Assembly: GCF_025938095.1 (NCBI RefSeq) | Contig: NZ_JAPCZF010000003.1 | Span: 62,001-126,000 of the forward strand | DNA: 64,000 bases | From: Novosphingobium sp. JCM 18896 | GTDB lineage: Bacteria > Pseudomonadota > Alphaproteobacteria > Sphingomonadales > Sphingomonadaceae | Direction: 5' to 3' | Shown here: in pieces, positions 1 to 8,772 of the stretch | Position numbering within the stretch: position 1 is the stretch's first letter | Layout: each line of letters begins with the position of its first letter | Made by a program: the position numbers and the translations under genes | Notes under the pieces: model-generated | What the model was told of the DNA's origin: nothing | Database searches by the model: none | Seen by the model: the letters and a program-made list of their open reading frames with translations, nothing else

Positions 1-545
1 ATTTCCAGCGCTATATCGCGCACCTGCCCACCGCGGGCGAGATCGTGCTGTTCGACCGTTCCTGGTACAACCGCGCGGGGGTCGAGAAGGTCATGGGCTT
101 CGCCACGGTGGAGCAGGTCGAGGGCTTCCTCGATCAGGCCCCCAAGTTCGAGAAGCTGCTCGTCCAGGACGGCGTGCTGCTGTTCAAGTATTGGCTGACC
201 TGCGACCAGGCCGAGCAGGAGGAGCGCCTGCGCGAGCGCGCCGAGGATCCGCTCAAGCGCTGGAAGCTCTCGCCGATCGACCTCGTCGCGCGCGAGAAAT
301 ACGACGATTACACCAAGGCGCGCGAGGCGATGCTGAAGGCGACGCACACCAAGCAGGCGCCGTGGACCTTGGTCGATTTCAACGACCAGCATCATGGCCG
401 GCTGACCGTGATCCGCGATTTTCTCGATCGCCTGCCCGACAAGAAGGTCGACGCGCCCGACGTCGAATTCAAGCCGCTCGGCGGCAAGCCGGGCGAGGAG
501 CGCTTCGACAAGCTCGAGCCGATCAAGCCCTATCCGATCGATTGA
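1..545 (+). CDS. ppk2: Polyphosphate kinase 2 (PPK2), 3' part
   Basis: This is the C-terminal part of a PPK2-family polyphosphate kinase, which transfers phosphate between polyphosphate and nucleotides. The frame is open from the first bases (codons start at base 3), so the N-terminus with the Walker A motif lies outside the window. Visible family signatures are FQRYIAHLPTAGEIVLFDRS followed by WYNRAGVEKVMGF, which is the Walker B and lid region, and the later DPLKRWKLSPID segment. The TGA stop is at 543-545. It lies close to the Pho/Pst locus, which fits a role in phosphate storage, although it is transcribed in the opposite direction. The subclass (ADP- or GDP-directed) cannot be decided from this fragment. 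Confidence 0.9.
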   Translation, partial: FQRYIAHLPTAGEIVLFDRSWYNRAGVEKVMGFATVEQVEGFLDQAPKFEKLLVQDGVLLFKYWLTCDQAEQEERLRERAEDPLKRWKLSPIDLVAREKYDDYTKAREAMLKATHTKQAPWTLVDFNDQHHGRLTVIRDFLDRLPDKKVDAPDVEFKPLGGKPGEERFDKLEPIKPYPID

Positions 546-629
546 TCGCTCGGGCGCACAGGGGCCTCTCGTCAGCCCGATGGGTCGCAGTTATGGTACC
601 GGAGAGGCCGATTTCCCAGGGAGAGAGAT

Positions 630-1130
630 ATGCGCAAATTCACCGCCGAGCAGCTGCACGCGGCTTTCGAGCTCCAGCAGATGCTCTACGATTTCGCCTA
701 TGAGCTCGACCACGGTTCGGAGAAGGTCGGCCGTTACTATGCCGAGGATGGTGCCTTCCGCACGGGCGGCATCAACGTTGAGGGACGCACGGCGATCCAG
801 GGCTTCTACGACACGCGCAACGAGAACGTGAAGAAGTACCAGAAGGACGGCCAGCGCACGGGCCGTCACATCTTCACCAATGTCCGCGTGGTGTTCGACG
901 AGGCCGATGCCGACAAGGCGACGCTGTTCTTCACCAACATGAATTTCGCGGGTGAAGGCCCGGCGCCGGTTCAAGGCCTCGGCAGCCCCTCGGCGATTGC
1001 CGACGGCCTGATGGAGTGCCGCCGCCAGGCCGACGGCCACTGGCTGTTCACCCTGTTCGCGCCCAAGCAGGCGCTGATCGGCGAGGACGACTTCATGAAG
1101 CTGATGCTGGCGCTCAACGCCAAGAAGTAG
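630..1130 (+). CDS. SnoaL/NTF2-like fold protein
   Basis: This 166-residue cytosolic protein matches the SnoaL-like/nuclear transport factor 2 fold. It has an N-terminal helix (AAFELQQMLYDFAYELDHG) followed by the YYAEDGAF and GRTAIQGFYDTR strand/helix pattern of the cone-shaped barrel. There is no signal peptide or membrane segment. The ATG at 630 follows a purine-rich GGGAGAGAG ribosome binding site with suitable spacing. Family members are isomerases, dehydratases or small-molecule binding proteins, and the substrate here is unknown. It converges on the IclR gene, with only 3 bases between the two stop codons. The fold is clear; any enzymatic role is open. Confidence 0.8.
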   Translation: MRKFTAEQLHAAFELQQMLYDFAYELDHGSEKVGRYYAEDGAFRTGGINVEGRTAIQGFYDTRNENVKKYQKDGQRTGRHIFTNVRVVFDEADADKATLFFTNMNFAGEGPAPVQGLGSPSAIADGLMECRRQADGHWLFTLFAPKQALIGEDDFMKLMLALNAKK

Positions 1131-1133
1131 GCG

Positions 1134-1949
1134 TCAGGCCGGGGCCCGATAGCCGAGGCTGCGCGAGATCGTCGCAGCCTCGTCGCGGACCAGCCGCTTG
1201 AGCTCGTCGAGCCGGTCCTGCAGCCGCAGGCTCGGCGCGGCGACGATCAGCGCGCCGAGCACGCCGCCCGCGGCGTCGCGGATCGCCGCGGCGGTGCCGG
1301 TGACGCCTTCGGAGGCCTGGTCGATCGTCTGCGCGACGCCGGCCCCGCGCGCGGTGGCGATCGCGTCGACGAGCGCGCGCTTGCCGGTCAGGGTCTCGGC
1401 GGTGAAGGCCTCGGGCTTCACGCGATCGAGATAGCGGCGCAGGGCGTCCTCGGATCCCGCGGCGAGCAGCGCGCGGCCGCCGGCGGTCGAGTAGAGCGGG
1501 CGACGATCACCGACGGGCACGATGAAGCGCACGGTCTTCTGGCTCTCGATCACGTCGACATAGGTCAAGGTCTCGCCGTCCTCGTCGCCGACGCCGAACA
1601 GCACGGTCTCGCCGCAGCGCTCGGCCAGCCGGCGCATGCCTTCGCGCACGAGGTCCGAACTCTGCAGCCGGCGCCGCGCTTCGAGCAGCGCGCTCGACAG
1701 GCCGAAGGCGCCGGGGCCGAGCTGCCAGGCGCCCTCTGCGGCCATGACGAAGCCCTCTTCGGCCAGCCCGCGCAGCAGCGCCGCGAGGCTCGACTTGGGC
1801 GCGCCGAGGGTGCGCGCGAGATCGGCCAGGCTCATCGGCCCTGGGCTCGTGCAGAGCGCCTCAAGAATGCGGATGACGCGCGTCACCGACTGCGGCGACT
1901 GCGACCCGCGCTCATCGGTCGGCGTGCGTGTTCCCGGCGTGACCCCCAT
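1134..1949 (-). CDS. IclR family transcriptional regulator
   Basis: This 271-residue DNA-binding regulator has the two-domain IclR layout. The N-terminal winged helix-turn-helix spans about residues 18-80 (SVTRVIRILEALC, then MSLADLARTLGAPKSSLAALL). The C-terminal GAF-like effector domain includes FIVPVGDRRPLYSTAGGRAL and ends with the family-typical AAAIRDAAGGVLGALIVAAP. IclR proteins usually control catabolic genes next to them. The luciferase-like monooxygenase follows directly upstream on the same strand, 50 bases from this start, and is the likeliest target or operon partner. The effector is unknown. Confidence 0.9.
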   Translation of the reverse strand: MGVTPGTRTPTDERGSQSPQSVTRVIRILEALCTSPGPMSLADLARTLGAPKSSLAALLRGLAEEGFVMAAEGAWQLGPGAFGLSSALLEARRRLQSSDLVREGMRRLAERCGETVLFGVGDEDGETLTYVDVIESQKTVRFIVPVGDRRPLYSTAGGRALLAAGSEDALRRYLDRVKPEAFTAETLTGKRALVDAIATARGAGVAQTIDQASEGVTGTAAAIRDAAGGVLGALIVAAPSLRLQDRLDELKRLVRDEAATISRSLGYRAPA

Positions 1950-1999
1950 CGCGTCGGTAGAGCGGAGCGGGGCGGGGAATGCAAGCGCGCGGCTTGCTC

Positions 2000-3001
2000 T
2001 CAGGCGAAAGCGGGCAGCACGTCCTGTGCGAAGTCCCTGGCGTAGTGCAGGAAGCGTTCGGGCGGCAGGCCGGCGGGCATGGCCATCATGAAGTGCTCGA
2101 GCGGCATCCGCGCCTGCATCTTCTTGAACATGGCGATCGCCGCTTCGGGCGTCAGGATCTGCAGATCGCCGCTGGCCTTGTATTCCTCAAGCGTCTTGAC
2201 CTTCATGCCGTGCATGCCCAGCGCCTGGTCCTCGGCGTTCCATTCGCTGTAGCTGTTGTTGACGTGAAGGAAGTGCGGCGCGAGTTCGGCCATCGCCGCC
2301 TCGGGATCGCGCGCGACGACGACGGTCAGGCCGGTGACGCGGATTCGCGCCGAAGCCGGGTCCTTGCCCTGTTCGCGCAGCTTCTCGACGTACATGTCGC
2401 AGACGTCGGGGCTGCCGACATAGCCCTGGGCATAGCGCGCGACGCGTTCGAGCGCCTTTTCCGCGAAGCCGCCCAGGTAGAGCGGGATGCCGCCGCGCGA
2501 CACGGGCGGACGCACTTGCGCACCCTCGATCTGGAAATGCTTGCCGGCGAAGTCGACGGTCTCGCCGGCCCACAGCCGGGTGACGATCTCGAGGAATTCG
2601 TCGAAGCGGGCGCCGCGCTTGGTGAAGTCCACGCCCATCGCGTCGGTCTCGCGCTTGCGGTAGCCGATGGCGAGGCCGAGATCGAGCCGGCCGTTCGAGA
2701 GGATGTCCACCAGCGCCGCATCCTCGGCGAAGCGGACCGGGTTGTAGAGCGGCGCGAGCGCAATGCCGGTGCCGATCCGCATGGTCTTGGTGCGCGCGGC
2801 CACCGCAGCGAGCGCGACCAGCGGCGAAGGCAGATAGCCGTCCTCGGCCAGGTGATGCTCGGGCAGCCAGGCGCCCTGAAAGCCGAGCGCTTCGGTCTCG
2901 GCGATGACGTCGAGCGTCTCGGCGTAAAGCTGCTCCCACGGACGGCGCCATTGCGGCGGATTCCGGAAATCGTAGAGATAGCCGAAGGTCAGTTTGGACA
3001 T
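2000..3001 (-). CDS. LLM-class flavin-dependent oxidoreductase
   Basis: This 333-residue protein belongs to the bacterial luciferase-like monooxygenase superfamily, TIM-barrel enzymes that use FMN or F420. Typical segments are AETEALGFQGAWLPEHHLAEDGYLPSP near residue 35 and the AARTKTMRIGTGI strand near residue 68. Further on are the DILSNGRLDLGLAIGYRKRE motif and the GGIPLYLGGFAEKALERVAR segment. There is no signal peptide. Together with the downstream IclR gene it could form a small catabolic unit. The substrate cannot be inferred, and the sequence alone does not separate FMN from F420 use. Confidence 0.88.
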   Translation of the reverse strand: MSKLTFGYLYDFRNPPQWRRPWEQLYAETLDVIAETEALGFQGAWLPEHHLAEDGYLPSPLVALAAVAARTKTMRIGTGIALAPLYNPVRFAEDAALVDILSNGRLDLGLAIGYRKRETDAMGVDFTKRGARFDEFLEIVTRLWAGETVDFAGKHFQIEGAQVRPPVSRGGIPLYLGGFAEKALERVARYAQGYVGSPDVCDMYVEKLREQGKDPASARIRVTGLTVVVARDPEAAMAELAPHFLHVNNSYSEWNAEDQALGMHGMKVKTLEEYKASGDLQILTPEAAIAMFKKMQARMPLEHFMMAMPAGLPPERFLHYARDFAQDVLPAFA

Positions 3002-3070
3002 GGACGCTCTCCCGCCTGCTGAACAGGTGTTCTACAGGCGCGGTATGGGAAGAGCGGTGGGCTTGTCAAA

Positions 3071-3091
3071 TCCTCCCCGACACGGGGAGGA
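3071..3091. terminator. Hairpin after phoB (solo arm of the palindromic repeat)
   Basis: An 8-bp perfect inverted repeat (TCCTCCCC / GGGGAGGA) with a 5-base loop lies just after the phoB stop. It has no run of T. The stem is identical to the terminal arms of the longer repeats at 21.6, 28.6, 42.1 and 61.5 kb. It may end the pst-phoB transcript while also being a remnant of that repeat. Confidence 0.55.
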
Positions 3092-3096
3092 TGAGC

Positions 3097-3783
3097 TTAC
3101 GAAGCGTCCATCGAATAGCCGGCGGCGCGGACCGTGCGGATCGGGTCGGCCTCGCCGTCGCGGTTGATCGCCTTGCGCAGGCGGCGGATGTGGACGTCGA
3201 CCGTACGCTCGTCGATGTCAGAATCCATGCCCCAGACGCCGTCGAGGATCTGCTGGCGCGAGAGCACGCGGTTCGGGCGCTCCATGAAGTAGCGCAGCAG
3301 CTTGAACTCGGTGGGGCCCAGGTGCAGCGCCTCGCCCTTGCGGCGCACGCGGTGCGAGGCGAAGTCGAGCTCGAGGTCGCCGAACACCAGCACGTCGCCG
3401 GCCAGCGAGGGGCGGCTGCGGCGCAGCAGCGCCTCGACACGGGCCATCAGCTCGCGCGGGCTGAACGGCTTGGTGACGTAGTCGTCGGCGCCGGTCTTGA
3501 AACCGCGGATGCGGTCCTCTTCCTCGCCACGCGCGGTGAGCATCAGGATCGGCACGCGGGCGGTGGCCTTGTCCTTGCGGAGCTGGCGGCAGACCTCGAT
3601 GCCGGGGACCTGCTCGATCATCCAGTCGAGGATGATCGCGTCGGGCGCCTGTTCGCGCACCATCAGCAGGGCTTCCTCGCCGTCGCCGGTCGAGCGGACC
3701 TCGTAGCCTTCGGCGCCGAGGTTCCAGGTGAGCAGTTCGCAGAGCGCGAGATCGTCTTCGACGACCAGGATCGACGGCTTCAT
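3097..3783 (-). CDS. phoB: Phosphate regulon response regulator PhoB
   Basis: This 228-residue OmpR/PhoB-type response regulator activates phosphate-starvation genes by binding Pho boxes. The receiver domain (about 1-120) has the acidic pair D10/D11, the phospho-acceptor D53 in AIILDWMIEQ, and the conserved lysine in DDYVTKPFSPREL. The C-terminal winged helix (about 130-226) contains LGPTEFKLLRYFMERPNRVLSR and ends VRAAGYSMD, as in PhoB. Its start codon directly abuts the phoU stop (TAA then ATG), so the two are probably translated in tandem. It is the last gene of the pst operon, and its cognate kinase PhoR is encoded at the other end of the locus. Confidence 0.97.
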   Translation of the reverse strand: MKPSILVVEDDLALCELLTWNLGAEGYEVRSTGDGEEALLMVREQAPDAIILDWMIEQVPGIEVCRQLRKDKATARVPILMLTARGEEEDRIRGFKTGADDYVTKPFSPRELMARVEALLRRSRPSLAGDVLVFGDLELDFASHRVRRKGEALHLGPTEFKLLRYFMERPNRVLSRQQILDGVWGMDSDIDERTVDVHIRRLRKAINRDGEADPIRTVRAAGYSMDAS

Positions 3784-4476
3784 TTACATCACCCCGCTCG
3801 TGTCGCGCGGACCATCCTTCTCGGAGAAGTACTGGCCGGTCGCGGCGAAATAGACCATCTCGGCGACGTTGGTAGCGTGGTCGCCGATGCGCTCGAGATT
3901 GCGCGCCACGAACAGCAGCTGCGCGGCGCTGGAGATCGTTGCCGGGTTCTCCATCATGTGCGTGACGAGGTTGCGGAACAGGCTGTTGTAGAAATTGTCC
4001 AGCTTCTCGTCGCGGTTGATCACCTCGATCGCCAGCAGGCTGTCGCGCGCGCCATAGGCGTTGAGCACGTCGCGGACCATGCCCTGCGCGATCTCGGCCA
4101 TGGCGGGGACCAGGGTCAGCGGACCGATCTTGGCGCGGCCTTCCATGTGGCCGACGCGCTTGGCGATGTTCTTGGCATAGTCGCCGATGCGCTCGATCAC
4201 GCCCGAGATCTTGAGCGCGGCAATGACGTCGCGCAGGTCGTCGGCCATCGGTGCGCGCAACGCGATGACGCGGACGGCGAGCCGATCGACCTCGGCCTCG
4301 AGCGCGTCGATCCGCGCGTCGGCGGCGACGATCTGCTTGGCCTTGTCCTCGTCGTGCCGGGCGAGCGCGTCGACCGCGTCGCGGATCGCGACTTCGGCGA
4401 GGCCGCCCATTTCGGCGATGAGGCCGCGGAGCTGGCTGATCTCGCTGTCGAATGCCTTGACGGTATGTTCTGCCAT
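3784..4476 (-). CDS. phoU: Phosphate signalling protein PhoU
   Basis: PhoU (230 residues) is a cytosolic two-repeat helical bundle that links the Pst transporter to PhoR/PhoB signalling and restrains the system when phosphate is plentiful. Both repeats are visible: AEMGGLAEVAIRDAVDALARHDED with RIGDYAKNIAKRV in the first, and LVTHMMENPATISSAAQLLF with LERIGDHATNVAEMVYF in the second. The metal-binding ExxxD-type motifs are present. It lies 13 bases after pstB and directly abuts phoB, the standard order in this operon. Confidence 0.97.
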   Translation of the reverse strand: MAEHTVKAFDSEISQLRGLIAEMGGLAEVAIRDAVDALARHDEDKAKQIVAADARIDALEAEVDRLAVRVIALRAPMADDLRDVIAALKISGVIERIGDYAKNIAKRVGHMEGRAKIGPLTLVPAMAEIAQGMVRDVLNAYGARDSLLAIEVINRDEKLDNFYNSLFRNLVTHMMENPATISSAAQLLFVARNLERIGDHATNVAEMVYFAATGQYFSEKDGPRDTSGVM

Positions 4477-4489
4477 TGTGCTTTCCCCG

Positions 4490-5254
4490 TCAGCCGTAGC
4501 GGCCGGTGATGTAGTCCTTGGTGCGCTCCTCGCGCGGATTGGTGAAGATCGCGTCGGTATCGCCGTATTCGACCATCGAACCCAGGTGGAAGAAGGCCGT
4601 GCGCTGCGAGACGCGCGCAGCCTGCTGCATCGAGTGGGTGACGATGACGATCGCGTAACGCTCCTTGAGCTCGTCGATCAGTTCCTCGATGCGCGCCGTG
4701 GCGATCGGGTCGAGCGCCGAGCAGGGCTCGTCCATCAGGATCACTTCGGGGCTGACCGCGATGGCGCGGGCGATGCACAGGCGCTGCTGCTGGCCGCCCG
4801 ACAGCGCGGTGCCGGCGTCGTTCAGGCGGTCCTTGACCTCGTCCCACAGGCCGGCGCGGCGCAGCGCCTTCTCGATGATCTCGTCCATCTCGCTCTTGCC
4901 CGCGGCCAGGCCGTGGATCCGCGCGCCGTAGGCGACGTTCTCGTAGATCGATTTGGGGAAGGGGTTGGGCTTCTGGAACACCATGCCGACGCGGGCGCGC
5001 AACTGAACCACGTCCATGCGGCCGTCGTAGATGTCCTCGCCGTCGAGCTTGATCGCGCCTTCGACGCGGCACGAGGCGATCGTGTCGTTCATGCGGTTGA
5101 GCGTGCGCAGGAAGGTCGACTTGCCGCAGCCCGACGGGCCGATGAAAGCGGTGACGATGCCTTCGTTGATGTCGATCGACACGTTGTCGATCGCCTTCTT
5201 GGCGCCGTAGAAGACGTCGACGTTGCGCGCGGAGATTTTCGGGGTCGTTTCCAT
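4490..5254 (-). CDS. pstB: Phosphate ABC transporter ATPase PstB
   Basis: PstB (254 residues) hydrolyses ATP on the inner face of the membrane to drive high-affinity phosphate import through PstA/PstC. Walker A is GPSGCGKST at residues 39-47. The ABC signature is [17 protein letters not shown], Walker B is [13 protein letters not shown], and the switch histidine is in [10 protein letters not shown]. The PstB-specific LNRMNDTI segment follows Walker A. The start is 2 bases after the pstA stop. Confidence 0.98.
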   Translation of the reverse strand: METTPKISARNVDVFYGAKKAIDNVSIDINEGIVTAFIGPSGCGKSTFLRTLNRMNDTIASCRVEGAIKLDGEDIYDGRMDVVQLRARVGMVFQKPNPFPKSIYENVAYGARIHGLAAGKSEMDEIIEKALRRAGLWDEVKDRLNDAGTALSGGQQQRLCIARAIAVSPEVILMDEPCSALDPIATARIEELIDELKERYAIVIVTHSMQQAARVSQRTAFFHLGSMVEYGDTDAIFTNPREERTKDYITGRYG

Positions 5255-5256
5255 GT

Positions 5257-6141
5257 CTACCAGCGGGTCTCGAACTTGTTGCGCAGATAAATGGCGAGGC
5301 CATTCATCGCCAAGAGGAAGATCAGCAGCACGATGATAGCTGCCGAGGTGTTCTGGACGAAACCGGGGTCGATTTCGTCAGACCACAGAAAGATTTGCAT
5401 CGGCAGCACGCTCGACGGATCGGTGATCCCGCCCGGCGGGGTCGAGACGAAGGCGCGCATGCCGATCATCAGCAGCGGCGCGGTTTCGCCCAGGGCGCGG
5501 GCCATGCCGATGATCGTACCGGTGAGGATGCCGGGCAGGGCCAGGGGCAGGACGTGGTGGAACACGGTCTGCACCGGGCTGGCGCCGACGGCGAGCGCGG
5601 CGTCGCGGATCGAGGGCGGCACCGCCTTGATCGCGTTGCGGCCCGAGATGACGATGACCGGCATGGTCATCAGCGCCAGGGTCATGCCGCCGACCAGCGG
5701 CGACGAGCGCGGCAGATGCGCGAGGTTGATGAACACCGCGAGGCCGAGCAGGCCGAAGATGATCGAGGGCACGGCGGCGAGGTTGTTGATCGAGACCTCG
5801 ACCCATTCGGTCCAGCGGTTCTTCGGTGCGAACTCTTCGAGGTAGATCGCGGCGAGCACGCCCATCGGGAACGACAGCGCCAGGGTCACCAGCATGGTCA
5901 GCAGCGAACCCTTGACCGCGCTCCACACGCCGGCCGTCGTCGCGTCGGTCGAATCCGATCCGAGGATGAAATCGATGCTGAGCCCGCCGAGCCCGTTCTT
6001 CGCCATGGTGAAGAGCAGGATCGCGAGGAACAGCAGCGAGACGATGATCGAGCCGAGCCCCAGCGCGCGGAAGCGGCGCTCGGCGGCGTGGCGCTTGGCC
6101 AGGCGGCGCTGCGCCGCGGCGGATTGCCAGTTGTCAGTCAT
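5257..6141 (-). CDS. pstA: Phosphate ABC transporter permease PstA
   Basis: PstA is one of the two inner-membrane permeases of the Pst complex. It has about six hydrophobic segments; the first is [16 protein letters not shown]. It also carries the coupling loop that docks on Pst[29 protein letters not shown]. The ATG at 6141 was chosen; it overlaps the end of pstC by 8 bases, giving 294 residues. A GTG at 6150 would add three residues and cannot be excluded. Confidence 0.95.
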   Translation of the reverse strand: MTDNWQSAAAQRRLAKRHAAERRFRALGLGSIIVSLLFLAILLFTMAKNGLGGLSIDFILGSDSTDATTAGVWSAVKGSLLTMLVTLALSFPMGVLAAIYLEEFAPKNRWTEWVEVSINNLAAVPSIIFGLLGLAVFINLAHLPRSSPLVGGMTLALMTMPVIVISGRNAIKAVPPSIRDAALAVGASPVQTVFHHVLPLALPGILTGTIIGMARALGETAPLLMIGMRAFVSTPPGGITDPSSVLPMQIFLWSDEIDPGFVQNTSAAIIVLLIFLLAMNGLAIYLRNKFETRW

Positions 6142-7498
6142 AGGCTTCACGGAACCGCTTCACGACGCGCAGCGCGACGATGTTGAGGATGAGCGTGATG
6201 ACGAACAGCACCAGGCCGAGCGCGAAGGCCGACAGCGTCTTGGGGCTGTTGAACTCCTGGTCGCCGGTCAGCAGCTGGACGATCTGGTAGGTCACCGTGG
6301 TCATCGAATCGAACGGATCGGCCGACAGCCGAGCCGAGGCGCCGGCGGCCATGACCACGATCATCGTCTCGCCGATCGCGCGGCTGACCGCTAGCATGAC
6401 GCCGGCGACGATGCCGGGCAGGGCGGCGGGCAGCAGCACCTTCTTGATCGTCTCGCTCTCGGTCGCGCCCATCGCGAGGCTGCCGTCGCGCATCGCCTGC
6501 GGTACGGCGGCCATGGAGTCGTCGGCCATCGACGAGACGAAGGGGATGATCATCACGCCCATGACCAGGCCCGCGGCGAGCGCGCTCTCGGTCGAGGGAT
6601 TGTCCTTGCCCAGCATCTCGGCGAAGTCGCGGACCATCGGCGCCACGGTCAGCGCGGCGAAGTAGCCGTAGACCACGGTGGGAATGCCGGCGAGGATCTC
6701 GAGGATCGGCTTGAGCACCTTGCGCGCCGTCGGCGTCGCATATTGCGTCAGGTAGATCGCGCTCATCAGGCCGAGCGGGATGGCAACGATCATGGCGATG
6801 ATCGCGCCGATGTAGATCGTGCCCCAGAACAGCGGCACCGCGCCGAAGTCCGCGCCGTCGGCGGCATCCTTGGGCGCCCAGTGCAGGCCGGTGAGGAAGT
6901 CGATCGGCGAGATCTGGCTGAAGAACAGGCCGGTCTCGTAGAGCAGCGAGACGACGATGCCGATCGTCGTCAGGATCGCGACAAGCGAGGCCAGCAGCAG
7001 CAGGAACATCACCGTGCGCTCGGTCCGCGTGCGCGCCGGGAAGCCCGCGCGAACGCGGGTGAAGGCATAGGCGCCGCCGGCGAAGGCGAGCACCAGCGCG
7101 AGCAGGCCGCCGATCATCGCATAGCGGAACTGGAGATCGCGCAGCGGCTCGGCGAATTCGGTGGCCAGCGGATTGAACGCCGACGCGTTGGGATCGCGCG
7201 CCAGGTTCCAGGCCTCGGACAGCACGGCGGCGCGGTCCATGTCGATCGTCGGCAGCTTGGCCGCGATCGGCTGGGCCAGGATCGCCGATTCGACGAGGCC
7301 GGGCATGATCGCCTGCCAGACCAGCCAGGCGATCAGCGCCGGGACGATCAGCCACAGCGCGACGTACCAGCCGTGATAGCCGGGCATCGAATGCAGCGAG
7401 CCGCGACCGGTGTAGAGCAACCGGGCCTTGGACCGCGCGGCGAACCAGCCGACGAGGCCCAAGGCGAGGATCGCCGCGAGGACGATGTTCGAGGTCAT
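6134..7498 (-). CDS. pstC: Phosphate ABC transporter permease PstC (long form)
   Basis: PstC, the partner permease of PstA, is 454 residues here, well above the roughly 320 of the E. coli protein. The extra length is an N-terminal region with a membrane segment (LAAILALGLVGWFA) and a second near residue 50 (WYVALWLIVPALIAWLVWQA). A soluble stretch and a third segment follow before the canonical permease core. The core has the coupling loop MGATESETIKKVLLPAALPGIVAG. Such N-terminal extension is familiar in alphaproteobacterial PstC. It overlaps pstA at its 3' end, so the two are translationally coupled. Confidence 0.96.
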   Translation of the reverse strand: MTSNIVLAAILALGLVGWFAARSKARLLYTGRGSLHSMPGYHGWYVALWLIVPALIAWLVWQAIMPGLVESAILAQPIAAKLPTIDMDRAAVLSEAWNLARDPNASAFNPLATEFAEPLRDLQFRYAMIGGLLALVLAFAGGAYAFTRVRAGFPARTRTERTVMFLLLLASLVAILTTIGIVVSLLYETGLFFSQISPIDFLTGLHWAPKDAADGADFGAVPLFWGTIYIGAIIAMIVAIPLGLMSAIYLTQYATPTARKVLKPILEILAGIPTVVYGYFAALTVAPMVRDFAEMLGKDNPSTESALAAGLVMGVMIIPFVSSMADDSMAAVPQAMRDGSLAMGATESETIKKVLLPAALPGIVAGVMLAVSRAIGETMIVVMAAGASARLSADPFDSMTTVTYQIVQLLTGDQEFNSPKTLSAFALGLVLFVITLILNIVALRVVKRFREAYD

Positions 7499-7518
7499 GG
7501 TAAGGGGCTATCCGGCCT

Positions 7519-8562
7519 TTACTTGAGGCTCGCCGGGTCCAGCAGGGTCATCTTGGCCGCGATGTCGGCGCTCTTGGCGCGGACGTCTTCGGGAGCGATG
7601 ACCATGCCCTTGGCTTTCAGGTAGCCGTCGGGACCCCAGGACTTGGCCCATTCCGCGACATAGGCGGCGAGGCGGCCCTGGGTGGCGTTGAGGTGCTGCT
7701 TCTTGACGTAGATGAACAGCGGACGCGCACCGGGGTAGGTGAAGTCCGAGATCGTCGCATAGGTCGGCTCGATGCCCGACATGGTCACGCCCTTGAGCTT
7801 ATCCATGTTCTCTTCGAGGAACGAGAAGCCGAACACGCCGATGGCCTTCGGGTTCTGCGCGATCTTCTGGACGATCAGGTTGTCGTTCTCGCCCGAGTCG
7901 ACATAGGCGCCGTCGTCGCGGATCTCGGTGCAGACCTTCTTGTGCTGGTCGGCGTTCGACTCCTTGAGCGCCTTCATCGCCGGATCGCTTTCGCAGCCCT
8001 TGGTCAGGATCAGCTCGGCCAGCGCGTCGCGCGTGCCCGAGGTCGAGGGCGGGCCGTAGACCAGGATCGGGATCGCCGGCAGCGCGGGATTGACCTCGCT
8101 CCACAGCTTCGCGGTGTTGGGCTTGCCGAACGGGTTGGCGGCGAGCGCCTTGTAGACGTCGACCGGGGTCAGCGCCATGCCGGGGCCGCCCTTGGCCTCG
8201 CCGAAGGCGATGCCGTCGAGGCCGACCTGGATCTCGACGATCTCGGTCACGCCGTTCTTCTTGCAGTCCTCGAACTCGGACTTCTTGATCCGGCGCGAGG
8301 CGTTCTCGATGTCGGGGTGGCTGGCGCCGACGCCGGCGCAGAACAGCTTCATGCCCGCGCCCGTACCGGTCGATTCGATCACCGGCGACTTGCCGCCGGC
8401 GCTGGCCTTCTCGGCGACGGCCGTGGCGAAGGGATAGACGGTCGAGGAGCCGACGGCGCGGACGAAGTCGCGCGATCCCGCGGATCCGCCACCCGAACTG
8501 CCGCAAGCGGCGAGTGCGATCGTGGAAACGGCAGCGATGGCGAGATTACGGATGATACCCAT
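7519..8562 (-). CDS. pstS: Periplasmic phosphate-binding protein PstS
   Basis: PstS captures phosphate in the periplasm for PstCAB. The ATG at 8562 gives 347 residues. It is preceded by an AAGGGG ribosome binding site and opens with a lipoprotein-type signal ending in ALAAC, with the modified cysteine at residue 20. Phosphate-binding loops are visible: AVGSSTVYPFA near the N-terminus, ESTGTGAGMKLFC, and GPPSTSGTRDALAE. A longer reading from 8664 is unlikely because it would translate through the Pho box. The gene leads pstSCAB-phoU-phoB and should be strongly induced when phosphate is scarce. Confidence 0.96.
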   Translation of the reverse strand: MGIIRNLAIAAVSTIALAACGSSGGGSAGSRDFVRAVGSSTVYPFATAVAEKASAGGKSPVIESTGTGAGMKLFCAGVGASHPDIENASRRIKKSEFEDCKKNGVTEIVEIQVGLDGIAFGEAKGGPGMALTPVDVYKALAANPFGKPNTAKLWSEVNPALPAIPILVYGPPSTSGTRDALAELILTKGCESDPAMKALKESNADQHKKVCTEIRDDGAYVDSGENDNLIVQKIAQNPKAIGVFGFSFLEENMDKLKGVTMSGIEPTYATISDFTYPGARPLFIYVKKQHLNATQGRLAAYVAEWAKSWGPDGYLKAKGMVIAPEDVRAKSADIAAKMTLLDPASLK

Positions 8563-8606
8563 GGAAAGACCCCTTAGCCTCCGGTTATGGGGCGCTCCTA
8601 TTGGCC

Positions 8607-8639
8607 TATGATGACAGTTCCATGACAAAACGGTGACGC
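8607..8639 (-). promoter_or_regulatory. Three-unit Pho box upstream of pstS
   Basis: On the minus strand three PhoB half-sites follow each other with exactly 11-bp periodicity: GCGTCACCGTT, TTGTCATGGAA and CTGTCATCATA. The last two match the CTGTCAT-type consensus closely; the first is weaker. The array ends about 45 bases before the pstS start codon, which suits activation of a PhoB-dependent promoter. Confidence 0.85.
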
Positions 8640-8772
8640 GTCGAGGACCCTGCAAATAAGGCATTCGGACCGCTTTGGGACAGCTTAGCGGGGCGGGGGC
8701 GCAAAGGAAGCCCCGGCGCGGCCGTTCTTGGCGGCAGAGCGGCGTTCGGGAGGTGTCGCAGCCAGCTTCGAA

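Noticed and set aside
8563..8664. Longer PstS reading from 8664
   Set aside because: The extra 34 residues are not signal-like, would be translated through the Pho box, and the ATG at 8562 has a good ribosome binding site and lipoprotein signal.
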